Positions 26,601 through 34,418 of a stretch of 64,000 nt of DNA are shown here, one piece after another. The translations under genes and the position numbers were made by a program. The first letter of the stretch is position 1; each line of letters starts with the position of its first letter. Origin of the DNA: a virus; the IMG/VR virus record IMGVR_UViG_3300025617_000009, positions 51,085 through 115,084 of that record; one strand, 5' to 3'. The notes beneath the pieces were generated by a model. It saw only the letters and a program-made list of their open reading frames with translations, was not told where the DNA came from and did no database searches.

Positions 26601-28797
26601 CTACAATTGCAGTGTTTTCTGGAACAATAACAGGACTTACTTCTTTTGTTTCACCAGTTTTAACAAATACAGTCTTTTGTGCAACAAGTTCTGCAGGAAT
26701 ACTATTTGTATTTCCAGCAGTAATAGCATCTGTAACAATGCTTAGTAGATTTGTTACAATGCCTAAAGACTCATTATCTGCAGATATCAAACCGTCTATC
26801 TGCTGTGTAATAGGTGAGCCTACACTGTTAAGTGTTTGATAGTTTGCTGCAGGAGCAAGATTGCTCAATACTGCTGTCATTACTTCTAAAGCATAATCTA
26901 ATGCCGCAACGGTTTCGTCTTCTTGTCCGCTAATATAACTTAGTCCGCCTGAAGTGAAATATTCAAGTGCGGCTTGTCTTGAACGAACATTACCGCCGTG
27001 ACTTAAATCCCATGTAATAGCATCTACAATAATACCTGTATCTCTACGACATTTTTCTTTGTCATAAGTAAATGCTGAAATAAATGGTGCAATATTATTT
27101 GCTATTTGATAATCAACCCACTCAACAACTTCTGCTTGAATAAAACTTCTGTTATGCTCAAGCATGATTTTAGCATTATAATGTGCTGCACCTTTTTCTA
27201 TTTGCTGGCATGCATATCTCACAGACTTAAATGGTCTGTCGATTGTAATACCTCTTCCTGGAGTAGGTTCGTCTGCACCTGTAATAGGTTCTACGTAATA
27301 GACATGGTTAATGTAGCCAAAGTTTGACCATATCGGAGCATCTCCTTCTGGATTAACTTGTAGTACTTGTCCAGGAGCACCGACTGGTAATCTAGTAGGT
27401 CCTGCACCGCCGTAGTAAACTAAATCCCCAGCAGTTGTTAAGTTAGCTGATTCTACACCGCCGCTAACAATATTCCAATATGTTCCTGCAATATCTTGAT
27501 CTGGACGATTATTTCCTACTAACGGGTTTTCATCCGAAGTGTGTTCAAGTATACAAATATAACTGTTAGAGCCATAACTTACAACATCACCTTTATCGTA
27601 GTAAGTTACATCTGTCCATGCATCTTTCCAATATGCACCTTCGTTTAACTTGTCCCAATAAGTTACATTAGGTGGACGATTTCCTGTGGTATCTGCTGTA
27701 GCAATATATGTCCAGCCACCTAAACGTACAACGTCGCCTGTCTTATATGCAGTGCCGTTATCGTAGTCGCCTTGTAGATTAAATCCGGTTACAAATAAAT
27801 CCCAGTCACTGGTATTGTTGTAAGGAATAACATTGATATTGTTTGTAATGGCAATATATGTGTATCCGCCATATGTCACAATGTCGCCTGATTGGTAGCT
27901 AGTTGCTGAATTCCAAGTATCTTCAAACTCGAGCCCAGGTAAGAAAATAGACCAGTTTGATTCATCTTGTCTTAAGTCATCATTAGCACCTGAAGTGTGA
28001 TGTGTCGTACAAATCCAAAGTCCGCCGCCATTTTTAACAACATCGTTGACACGATATCTTGTAGATTGTTGCCAATCGTCTCTATACTGAATGCCTTGAT
28101 GCAAGTAATCCCAGTTTGACTGATTTGCTTCTAAACCTGCACTTTCAGTTGCAGCTGACGTATGTTCTGTATTACAGATATAAATCTGTCCACCGTATTT
28201 AACAACTTCGCTTTGCTTGTAACGAGTGCTAGTCTGCCAATCACCTTGCCATTCTAAACCTTCGCTGAATACTTCCCATTTGTCTGCATTAGCAAGTATA
28301 CCACCTGCTACATCTGCTGCAACATGGCCTTCTAAACAAATATAAGTTTTAGCACCGTACTTAACTACGTCATTTAACTTGTATCTAGTTTCTGCAACCC
28401 ATGCACCTAAGTAATCAAAACCTTCGCAGAATAAATCCCACTTTGGATTAGAACTATCAACACCTAGTTCGTTTTCAAGTCCGCCAATAAAATCATTATC
28501 TGAAGTATGACCGACAGAACAAATATATAGCATACCGCCATACTTAACAATATCGTTTAGACCATAAACTGTTTGAGGAGCCCAATCGCCTTTCCATGTC
28601 ACACCGTCTGACATTTGTTCCCAGCGAGGTTCGTTGGCGTTTAAGTCATCGTTAAATGTTGCACTAGTTGTGTGGCCTATCAAACATATAAATGTTTTGC
28701 CGCCGAATCTTACAACATCATCTTTATAATAAGTACTTGGACCGGTCCATTCACCCTTCCATACAAATCTAATACGCCCTAGTTTAAAGTCAGCCAT
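23698..28797 (-). CDS. Long tail fibre with eight CBM5/12-like repeats and a beta-helix (1699 aa)
   Basis: Residues ~7-445 hold eight ~50-residue repeats, W-x(4)-Y-x(2)-x-D-V-V-K-x-G-G-x-x-Y-x-C-x-x-x-H-T-S, matching the carbohydrate-binding CBM5/12 style. Next comes a right-handed beta-helix region of pectate-lyase type (VYYVEPITGADEP... FKSVRYACQQIE ... IVPENTAIVGDELRSTRIG ... IVANDFTQILSDGIGYWVTN). Two helical Cys-Arg-Asp modules interrupt the helix relative to the paralogue at 28827. The C-terminal part includes FYTSTDQDGNFRVGGLF and QLGSVALGGTGAIITEFSTDGTFA, typical of marine phage fibres. Probably binds surface polysaccharide. No catalytic residues for lyase activity could be recognised. 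Confidence 0.8.
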   Translation of the reverse strand: MADFKLGRIRFVWKGEWTGPSTYYKDDVVRFGGKTFICLIGHTTSATFNDDLNANEPRWEQMSDGVTWKGDWAPQTVYGLNDIVKYGGMLYICSVGHTSDNDFIGGLENELGVDSSNPKWDLFCEGFDYLGAWVAETRYKLNDVVKYGAKTYICLEGHVAADVAGGILANADKWEVFSEGLEWQGDWQTSTRYKQSEVVKYGGQIYICNTEHTSAATESAGLEANQSNWDYLHQGIQYRDDWQQSTRYRVNDVVKNGGGLWICTTHHTSGANDDLRQDESNWSIFLPGLEFEDTWNSATSYQSGDIVTYGGYTYIAITNNINVIPYNNTSDWDLFVTGFNLQGDYDNGTAYKTGDVVRLGGWTYIATADTTGNRPPNVTYWDKLNEGAYWKDAWTDVTYYDKGDVVSYGSNSYICILEHTSDENPLVGNNRPDQDIAGTYWNIVSGGVESANLTTAGDLVYYGGAGPTRLPVGAPGQVLQVNPEGDAPIWSNFGYINHVYYVEPITGADEPTPGRGITIDRPFKSVRYACQQIEKGAAHYNAKIMLEHNRSFIQAEVVEWVDYQIANNIAPFISAFTYDKEKCRRDTGIIVDAITWDLSHGGNVRSRQAALEYFTSGGLSYISGQEDETVAALDYALEVMTAVLSNLAPAANYQTLNSVGSPITQQIDGLISADNESLGIVTNLLSIVTDAITAGNTNSIPAELVAQKTVFVKTGETKEVSPVIVPENTAIVGDELRSTRIGLAGSLVDSADTPYSLQAIGRLRDVISDVVTNTPVTATTTGDEPNTETQVTTRPAGGSNAGTEASDLMQEIYDYIDWAVNGVSGDSTEPQLRGVNNPVTSTDYTYAVETLEANKDFLAAEAVAYVHDQNPGIDYSIDACKRDVKEYIDGIKHDLIYTGNYNSITKAKVYANSVVGSRDKDLFYLRNGTGLRNCTLFNATATLSSPNQYGTSRPLGGAYTSLDPGWGPEHAAVWIKNKSPYVQNVTTFGDACVGCKVDGNLHNGGNDSIVANDFTQILSDGIGYWVTNLGRAELVSVFCYYNHIGYLAENGGKIRATNGNNSYGDFGSVAEGIDETETPVLGVVDNRQLEAQISLAFTDGTDEILQLEYLHAGEGYTTATDAIIAMNPPSAVQDNTRTTGTYKNVSGTSGGSGTGQEFTIVVNEVGGVEIFEITKGGSGHAINDVITFDASEIGGTGSGFTASVSNIGDATRFTISGEGFGAIVNAAQVFDGAVKEVRLTNPSDNFGGEGYVTIASNAQAGNATQITLSATDVRPDDAYNGMAIYLTSGRGAGQYGYITDFNSGNKIATISKMSDGTPGWDHVVDGTTIETFLDTTTAYDIAPRVEFSAPLSGLYADTARGRARVSDDQVVEIRITHPGQGYVTPPTVTITDPNELTAVPHEVRLGDGVLGQPTWTNRGSGFVTASATVVGDGFSDIFQNGTRVRVDGLSDVPLPGSNVEFASIPNTWFKLVTVTSLIGNGPYSAILQVSPEISVSDNLPHDDAITIRRRFSQVRLTGHDFLDIGTGNFTSTNYPNDPLTDPDPNNETNDFGGGRVFYTSTDQDGNFRVGGLFNVEQATGIATLNVEAFNISGLNELQLGSVALGGTGAIITEFSTDGTFAADSDSVVPTQKAIKTYITSQIGGGAATLNVNSLTAGVVQITGQQISTVDGSPLNINTSMTFNAPVDGAPIALQMFLLN
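27450..28790 (-). repeat. Eight CBM5/12-like repeats in the 1699-aa fibre
   Basis: Each unit runs from a W-x-G/D-x-W segment through Y-x-x-x-D-V-V-K-Y-G-G and a Y-I-C-x-x-x-H-T-S strand to a closing W-x-x-x-x-x-G. This is the pattern of chitin-binding-type modules. The same repeat family opens the neighbouring fibre at 28827-33653. Confidence 0.85.
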
Positions 28798-28817
28798 TTA
28801 AAAAACTCCATTATATA

Positions 28818-28825
28818 CTATTTAT
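28818..28825 (-). promoter_or_regulatory. Candidate T4-type late promoter (ATAAATAG)
   Basis: Minus strand ATAAATAG 20 bases before the start codon at 28797, followed by TGGAG. It lies just at the end of the upstream fibre gene. Confidence 0.6.
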
Positions 28826-28826
28826 T

Positions 28827-31800
28827 CTAATCAAGATATTTGCTATTTCCGTTAAATGTTGGGTCTGATCCTAACACATCATCTAACGGATTAATTGTAT
28901 TACCTGAGCCACTAAAATAAGATTTAAATGCTAGATCTCCTCCAACCGCTCCATTAATTTTAACAGGACTTTGCATTTTAATAGTAATATTAGTAGGAGA
29001 AAATATATTATTACCTGTAATCGAGATTTCACCTGCATTTAGTCTGTTAACTCTAGGATCAGAGCCGCCGCTTGCAAGTCTGCTATCGATATATCCTGCA
29101 ATTGCTTTTTGTGTTGGTACAATATTGTTTGAGTTAGCAGCAAATGTAGGGTCTGTACTAAACTCTCTGACAACTGCGCCTGTACCTCCTAGTACAACTC
29201 CGCCTAGTCTAAGTTCATCGAGACCTCCTAAATCAAAAAATGCTGCGTTAATGCTAATAGTACCAGTAGCCTGTTCTACTTCGAAAAGTTCGCCAACTCG
29301 GAAGTTACCGTCTTGGTCTGTTGAAGTATAAAATACTCGTCCTCCATTATATAACACAGTTTCATTAAATGGTTGCGGCTCATTTACAGACTCGTATCCA
29401 AATACATATAATCCAGGATAGCTAGTATCTTCAAAATTACCTGTTCCGATATCTAGGAAATCGTGACCTGTCAAACGTATTTGACTATATAGTTCTCTAA
29501 TAGTTAATCCAGTTTCATGTGTAGGCGATTCATTTTTACCTAGAGCTGGATTTATTTGTAATGTTAGAGTATAATCGCCTTCTGATCCCGTGACAGAATC
29601 TACTTTTGTTACAAAGTAAATTACATCATCAATTCCGTTGATTCGTATATTTGCTCCAGGTCCTGGAATATTTGTAGAATTTTTTATTTTTAAAGTAGAT
29701 CCTATTTGAAACTGCTCTGCAAATCCGTCACCAGAAATACTTCCTGAAGCTCTTAAATATCCTGTTCCAGGATTTATAATTTTAGGTTGAGGCAATACAT
29801 TATTGTTAACATACACTCTATAAGTTATATCTGACGTATTTTGATTATCGTATACTGTTACAGCAGGCTCTCCTATATAGTTACTACCGGGATCGTGTAT
29901 AAGAATTTTACCAATTCTTCCGCCGCCAACATTTGCTCTAGCTTTAGCTGTAGCACCTGTTTCTATAATTAAACTGTTATCGGTTCCTGATACTACCCAG
30001 GTTGAGTTATTTAGCGCCGCAACACTTGTCCATGCACCTATACCTGTATGTAGTTTTTCTCTCCAAGAATATCCATCTTCTGAAAGTAGTATTCTATCAG
30101 TGCCTGGATCTGCCATTACATATAAACCTTGTTGATAAGCTATTCTTGTATATTGTCCGGTTGGTATTTCTGTTGTTGACCACGTTAATCCGTCATACGA
30201 TATTGCAACAGCACACGGCGTACTGTCAGCACTGCTTTCTATAGCAATAAATTTATCATATGCAAATATAATATGTTTCCAACGTGCTGTAACACCTGTA
30301 TCCACGCTCTGGAATGTAGCTCCGTCATCTGTACTAACAGCAAAAGTTGAAATGCCTGCAGCTGTACTGTCGTCTGCAAACTCTGCAATAGCAACCCATG
30401 TATCGTTACCGTATGCAATACTTGACCAGTTTGCAACAAACGGCATAGTAAAATCTATCCAGTTACTAGCACTTCCAATACTTTTTTGTACAGTATTAGT
30501 AGAATCACCGTTGATCTGTTCACCTACTGCGAACCAGTTACCGTTTCCAAATGCTGCACTTTTGTATGAATATTCTGCAATAGTAGCAGTGTTCCAACTA
30601 CCAATATTACCATAGACCATATCAGTTCCGTTTGCTGGTAATATCACATATTCGCCATTTCCGTATGCAATAGTTCCCCAGTCGGAATTTACACTTAAAG
30701 TATCATTATTCCAATTATTTCCATTTTGACTAGTGTAGACTTGATTTCCTGTTCCAGGAATTGCAACTATATCAGACAAACTACTAGCAATGTCTATTGA
30801 AGAATTTAAGTTAGTAATATTCATACTAAATGGAGGGGGATCTATTACAACTCTAGGTTCAATTAAATATTTTGTAGTGTCGTCAAGTAATGTTGCAATC
30901 GGTCGGCCAGATATATGATCCCAACCTGGCTCACCATTACTTTCTTTTTCTACTTGTAAGATTCTGTTTAAAGGATTATAACTTGCTATTTTGGCATATT
31001 GTCCGAATCCTTTACCTTCTTGAATAAAAATACGCTGTCCGTTATACAGTTCATTTGTGCCTTCATCTGCACCAGATAATGTTATTTGTGTTTCGTTGCC
31101 TGCTTGTGCAGTACCATTAATAGTAGTGTAGTTGTTGCCCCCAATTTGGAAACTATCTTCTTCTGTAATATAAACTTCACTTACGCCTGCGTTTCTAAAT
31201 TCTGAGTATTCAGCTTCAAAATTAGTACTAGTTCCTGTTACCGTTAAAGTGGCATTTGTATAATCTTGACCGCAATGCTCGTAGGAAACTCCAAAGATTC
31301 CGCTACCATTTGAATATAAAGAATTTAATTGTGCTTGTTGTGCCCTATTGTCTATTAATGCTGTTTTAGGAGTTTCAGTTAAATCAAATCCTTCAGCAAC
31401 ACATCCGTACTTACCATATGAATTATTACCGTTTGTTGCACGAACTTTTCCACCGTTAGTTGCAAGATAACCAATATGGCAATAATATGTAAACACAGAT
31501 ACTAGCTCTGATTTACCTTCACCGTTAACCCAATAACCAATTCCATCACTTAAAATTTGTGTAAAGTCGTTAGCTACAATAGATTTATTACCGCCTTCGT
31601 GTAAATCTCCATCTACTTTCATTCCGATACAACCTGTACCAAATGTAGTTACATTTTGTATATACGGGCTTTTCGAACTAATCCATACATCTTCGTCATC
31701 AACTCCAGTTCCTGGATCTAATGAAACATAAGCTCCTGCTGTCGGACGCTGTGTATTATTATCGTTTGGTATATCTAATGTTCCTGTTAATCCTTGTAAA

Positions 31801-33653
31801 GTACAATTTCTTATTCCTGTGGCATTTCTTACATAAAACATATTTTGTGTTTCATATCCCGGGGCAGGTGTTATAACTGTACTACGGAGTTCGTCTCCTG
31901 TTATTGCACAGTTTGCAGGAACAATAATAGGCAGTTGTTCTTGATATACTCCTGTTCTAACAATAATAGTTGCAGGAGCCCTGTTTATTTCGTCTGCTAA
32001 AATGTATTCTGAAGCATATTTGATTGTTCTAAACGGCGATGCAGGAGATGTACCTTTATCTATTTCGTCTACACCGTCTAAACTAACCCAATATACTTTT
32101 TCAGTTTGGTCAAGTGATTCCCACGACAAGGTATAATCGTCTTGAACTTTTAATACTTGTCCTGCTTCTCCTACAGGTAATCTAGTTTCTCCAACAGTAC
32201 TTCCGTCGTCAGTAACGTCATATACTTTTAAGTCGCCTTTATATCTGAGAACATTAGCATCATCGCCGCTGATATATACTTTCCAATAGTTGTTAGCACC
32301 TGTAGTTTCTCTAGTGTCTAACTTAGGTCTTCCTTCAAAAACATTTGCAAAGTGCTGTTGTATACAGATAAACGTTGTACTTTCGTCAGCAACAACATCT
32401 CCTGGAAAGTATTCATAAGGAGTAGAATCATCTAACATTTCCTTCCATTCTGCTCTGTAGAATATACCAGTTACTAATAACTCCCAATAAGGTTGACCAT
32501 TTAATGTTCCTGGAGGAGCATTTTGTATACTACTAACAGTATCTGTTGCAAGATACAAATATCCGTTAACTCTTACTACATCCCCAGTTCGATAATCAGC
32601 AGACGAATCAAACTCCCCTGTAAGATTATACCCTGTAGTTAACAGCGTCCACTGATTCGGATTATTAACTGGTTGAAAATTTTGATTAAAGTCTATACAA
32701 ACATAAGAATACCCGCCGTACTTAACAATATCGCCAGGCTGATAAGTAGAAAATTCATTCCATACATCTTCAAAGTCTAATCCTGGAAGATATATTTCCC
32801 AAGGATCGTCATCGAATGTAGTAGGACTAACATGTCCGTATCTTGCTTTATATAAGGAAGGACCGATTTGTACAACGTCGTTCATTCTATATTTTATATC
32901 AGATGTCCATTCTTGTCTATAACGAATACCTTCTACCACAAGCTCCCATTTTTGAGTTACTTGTCCTGATCCTAGATCGTCTTCTAAACCTTCTTCGTCA
33001 TTGTCTAATGAAGTATGGCCTTCAATACAACGATAAACATTACCGCCATATTTAATAACATCGTTAACTTTATATCTAGTATCGACCGTCCAGTCTCCTA
33101 ACCATGCATCGGTATCGAATAAGACTTGCCACTTTTCTTGGTCAAATTCTAATCCGTTAACAACTGTACTGCTTACATGATAATCTATACAAGTATATAA
33201 GACACCGTTATATTTTATAATATCATTTATTTTATATTCAGTGTCAGGACTCCAACTGCTCAGCCAGTTTGAACCTCTAGCAACAATTTTCCATTTTTCA
33301 ATATCTGCTTCTAGACCTTCTTCGGTAGTTTCAGCAGAAACATGTGGTGCAATACATTGATAAAGTATTCCTCGATATTTGACAATGTCGTTTGCTCTAT
33401 ATTCAAGTTGAGGAACCCATTCTCCTGCCCAGCTAACACCATCTGTCATTAAAACCCAGCGAGGGTCTACATCGCCAAAATCGTTTACATATCCAATATC
33501 TTGATAAAAACTAATAGCACTAGATACGTGAGTTTCCATGGCAACATATGTGTTACCACCAAACTTTACAATATCATCTTTTACATACGGAGTTGAAATA
33601 CTCCATATACCCTTCCAGTTATATCTAATTCTATCAATTTTAAACTGTGCCAT
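28827..33653 (-). CDS. Long tail fibre with CBM5/12-like repeats, beta-helix and inserted beta-propeller (1608 aa)
   Basis: A paralogue of the 1699-aa fibre: the same N-terminal CBM-type repeats (to about residue 460), the same beta-helix start (VYWVSLDGVDEIDKG, then FRTIKYASEYIL, IVPANCAITGDELRSTVI) and matching SIVANDFTQILSDGIGYWV and YLATNGGKVRATNGNNSYGK blocks. The C-terminus also matches (FYTSTDQDGNFRVGELF, RLGGVVLGGTGAVVREFSTD). Unlike its paralogue, it has a ~285-residue insert, around residues 950-1238, with repeated SDWGTIAYGNGEYV / RWKHIIFAYDKFIAI units and Asp-box-like STDDGATF, SYDGLTWS and SEDGYSW segments: a BNR-type beta-propeller. The helical Cys-Arg-Asp modules are absent here. 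Confidence 0.8.
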   Translation of the reverse strand: MAQFKIDRIRYNWKGIWSISTPYVKDDIVKFGGNTYVAMETHVSSAISFYQDIGYVNDFGDVDPRWVLMTDGVSWAGEWVPQLEYRANDIVKYRGILYQCIAPHVSAETTEEGLEADIEKWKIVARGSNWLSSWSPDTEYKINDIIKYNGVLYTCIDYHVSSTVVNGLEFDQEKWQVLFDTDAWLGDWTVDTRYKVNDVIKYGGNVYRCIEGHTSLDNDEEGLEDDLGSGQVTQKWELVVEGIRYRQEWTSDIKYRMNDVVQIGPSLYKARYGHVSPTTFDDDPWEIYLPGLDFEDVWNEFSTYQPGDIVKYGGYSYVCIDFNQNFQPVNNPNQWTLLTTGYNLTGEFDSSADYRTGDVVRVNGYLYLATDTVSSIQNAPPGTLNGQPYWELLVTGIFYRAEWKEMLDDSTPYEYFPGDVVADESTTFICIQQHFANVFEGRPKLDTRETTGANNYWKVYISGDDANVLRYKGDLKVYDVTDDGSTVGETRLPVGEAGQVLKVQDDYTLSWESLDQTEKVYWVSLDGVDEIDKGTSPASPFRTIKYASEYILADEINRAPATIIVRTGVYQEQLPIIVPANCAITGDELRSTVITPAPGYETQNMFYVRNATGIRNCTLQGLTGTLDIPNDNNTQRPTAGAYVSLDPGTGVDDEDVWISSKSPYIQNVTTFGTGCIGMKVDGDLHEGGNKSIVANDFTQILSDGIGYWVNGEGKSELVSVFTYYCHIGYLATNGGKVRATNGNNSYGKYGCVAEGFDLTETPKTALIDNRAQQAQLNSLYSNGSGIFGVSYEHCGQDYTNATLTVTGTSTNFEAEYSEFRNAGVSEVYITEEDSFQIGGNNYTTINGTAQAGNETQITLSGADEGTNELYNGQRIFIQEGKGFGQYAKIASYNPLNRILQVEKESNGEPGWDHISGRPIATLLDDTTKYLIEPRVVIDPPPFSMNITNLNSSIDIASSLSDIVAIPGTGNQVYTSQNGNNWNNDTLSVNSDWGTIAYGNGEYVILPANGTDMVYGNIGSWNTATIAEYSYKSAAFGNGNWFAVGEQINGDSTNTVQKSIGSASNWIDFTMPFVANWSSIAYGNDTWVAIAEFADDSTAAGISTFAVSTDDGATFQSVDTGVTARWKHIIFAYDKFIAIESSADSTPCAVAISYDGLTWSTTEIPTGQYTRIAYQQGLYVMADPGTDRILLSEDGYSWREKLHTGIGAWTSVAALNNSTWVVSGTDNSLIIETGATAKARANVGGGRIGKILIHDPGSNYIGEPAVTVYDNQNTSDITYRVYVNNNVLPQPKIINPGTGYLRASGSISGDGFAEQFQIGSTLKIKNSTNIPGPGANIRINGIDDVIYFVTKVDSVTGSEGDYTLTLQINPALGKNESPTHETGLTIRELYSQIRLTGHDFLDIGTGNFEDTSYPGLYVFGYESVNEPQPFNETVLYNGGRVFYTSTDQDGNFRVGELFEVEQATGTISINAAFFDLGGLDELRLGGVVLGGTGAVVREFSTDPTFAANSNNIVPTQKAIAGYIDSRLASGGSDPRVNRLNAGEISITGNNIFSPTNITIKMQSPVKINGAVGGDLAFKSYFSGSGNTINPLDDVLGSDPTFNGNSKYLD
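29940..30795 (-). other. BNR/Asp-box-type beta-propeller inserted in fibre
   Basis: About six blades with the pattern W-x-x-I-A-Y-G-N-x-x-(W/Y)-(V/F)-A-(I/V), several followed by S-x-D-G-x-x-W/F. Bounded by beta-helix/fibre sequence shared with the paralogous fibre, so it reads as an insert. Confidence 0.7.
32270..33640 (-). repeat. CBM5/12-like repeats in the 1608-aa fibre
   Basis: About eight units of the same W...Y...DIVKYGG...Y.C...H.S...W form as in the neighbouring fibre, e.g. YRANDIVKYRGILYQCIAPH and YKVNDVIKYGGNVYRCIEGH. Confidence 0.85.
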
Positions 33654-33664
33654 TGTTTTTCCTG

Positions 33665-34075
33665 TTAGTATAATCTGTTATCTTCTGTTGTAGAAGTAGC
33701 TTTTTTACGTCTTTCGTCTGTGCTAGTTAGTTCTTCGTGCGTGTAAGGACGATGTCTACGCATAACTAGTTCACCTTCGTCGTTGATATAATATATTGCA
33801 CGAACATTATCCCATCTGTACTGCTCGTGCTCTAAGTTTTTATAACTTAGATCATGATTCTTGTTTCTTCCTTCGAAGTAGTCAATGCCCTCTTCGAACC
33901 CTGGATAATTATTTAAAGGATCACCAGGAGCATTAATAGTTAGTTCTTCATTTGGATCTGTTTGATCTACTACTGTGAGGAATAGCTCGCCATCATCATT
34001 TCTAAATACTCCATAGAAATAACGATTGTCTAAACCGTCGTATAATGTATGTTCGTTACCGATAATATTAGCCAT
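33665..34075 (-). CDS. Conserved hypothetical virion-region protein
   Basis: A 136-aa highly charged protein (HTLYDGLDNRYFYGVFRNDDGE at the start, RRHRPYTHEELTSTDERRKK at the end). Not recognised as a known enzyme. It sits between the CBM fibres and a small beta-sandwich gene, with 11-base gaps, so it is co-transcribed with fibres. The cluster of acidic residues followed by a basic C-terminal tail may serve assembly. Function unknown. Confidence 0.55.
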   Translation of the reverse strand: MANIIGNEHTLYDGLDNRYFYGVFRNDDGELFLTVVDQTDPNEELTINAPGDPLNNYPGFEEGIDYFEGRNKNHDLSYKNLEHEQYRWDNVRAIYYINDEGELVMRRHRPYTHEELTSTDERRKKATSTTEDNRLY

Positions 34076-34085
34076 TGTCTATTCC

Positions 34086-34415
34086 TTATACAATCTCTAC
34101 AAAACTTACTGTGCAATCAACACTGTCGTCCATGTCTGTTACAACTTTAAGAGCATTATCTGCTGGTAGGATAAGTTTTTCTCCTGGCATTAATGCTCGC
34201 AAACTAGAGTTAGGAGTTATTTCAGTGTCCTTAATAAAATAACCTTCAATACTAGTATCGTCTTTTAAAAGTAAACTTGCTCTTACAGGATAAGGTGTAA
34301 GATTTGTAAGTGCAATACCTACAATAGTCACACTGCTTCCAGGTGTAACTGAAAATATTTCTATAGGTTGAGTTCCTACATTTTTAATAATTTTATTTCT
34401 AAAAAAGGTTGCCAT
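34086..34415 (-). CDS. Small beta-sandwich virion protein (family of three)
   Basis: A 109-aa protein: IFSVTPGSSVTIVGIALTNLTPYPVRASLLL, then EITPNSSLRALMPGEKLILPADNALKV, ending DCTVSFVEIV. Its strand order and ending match the proteins at 23366-23686 and 46970-47311. It is located directly downstream of the 1491-aa fibre. Probably a fibre adaptor or tip accessory. Confidence 0.55.
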   Translation of the reverse strand: MATFFRNKIIKNVGTQPIEIFSVTPGSSVTIVGIALTNLTPYPVRASLLLKDDTSIEGYFIKDTEITPNSSLRALMPGEKLILPADNALKVVTDMDDSVDCTVSFVEIV

Positions 34416-34418
34416 ATC

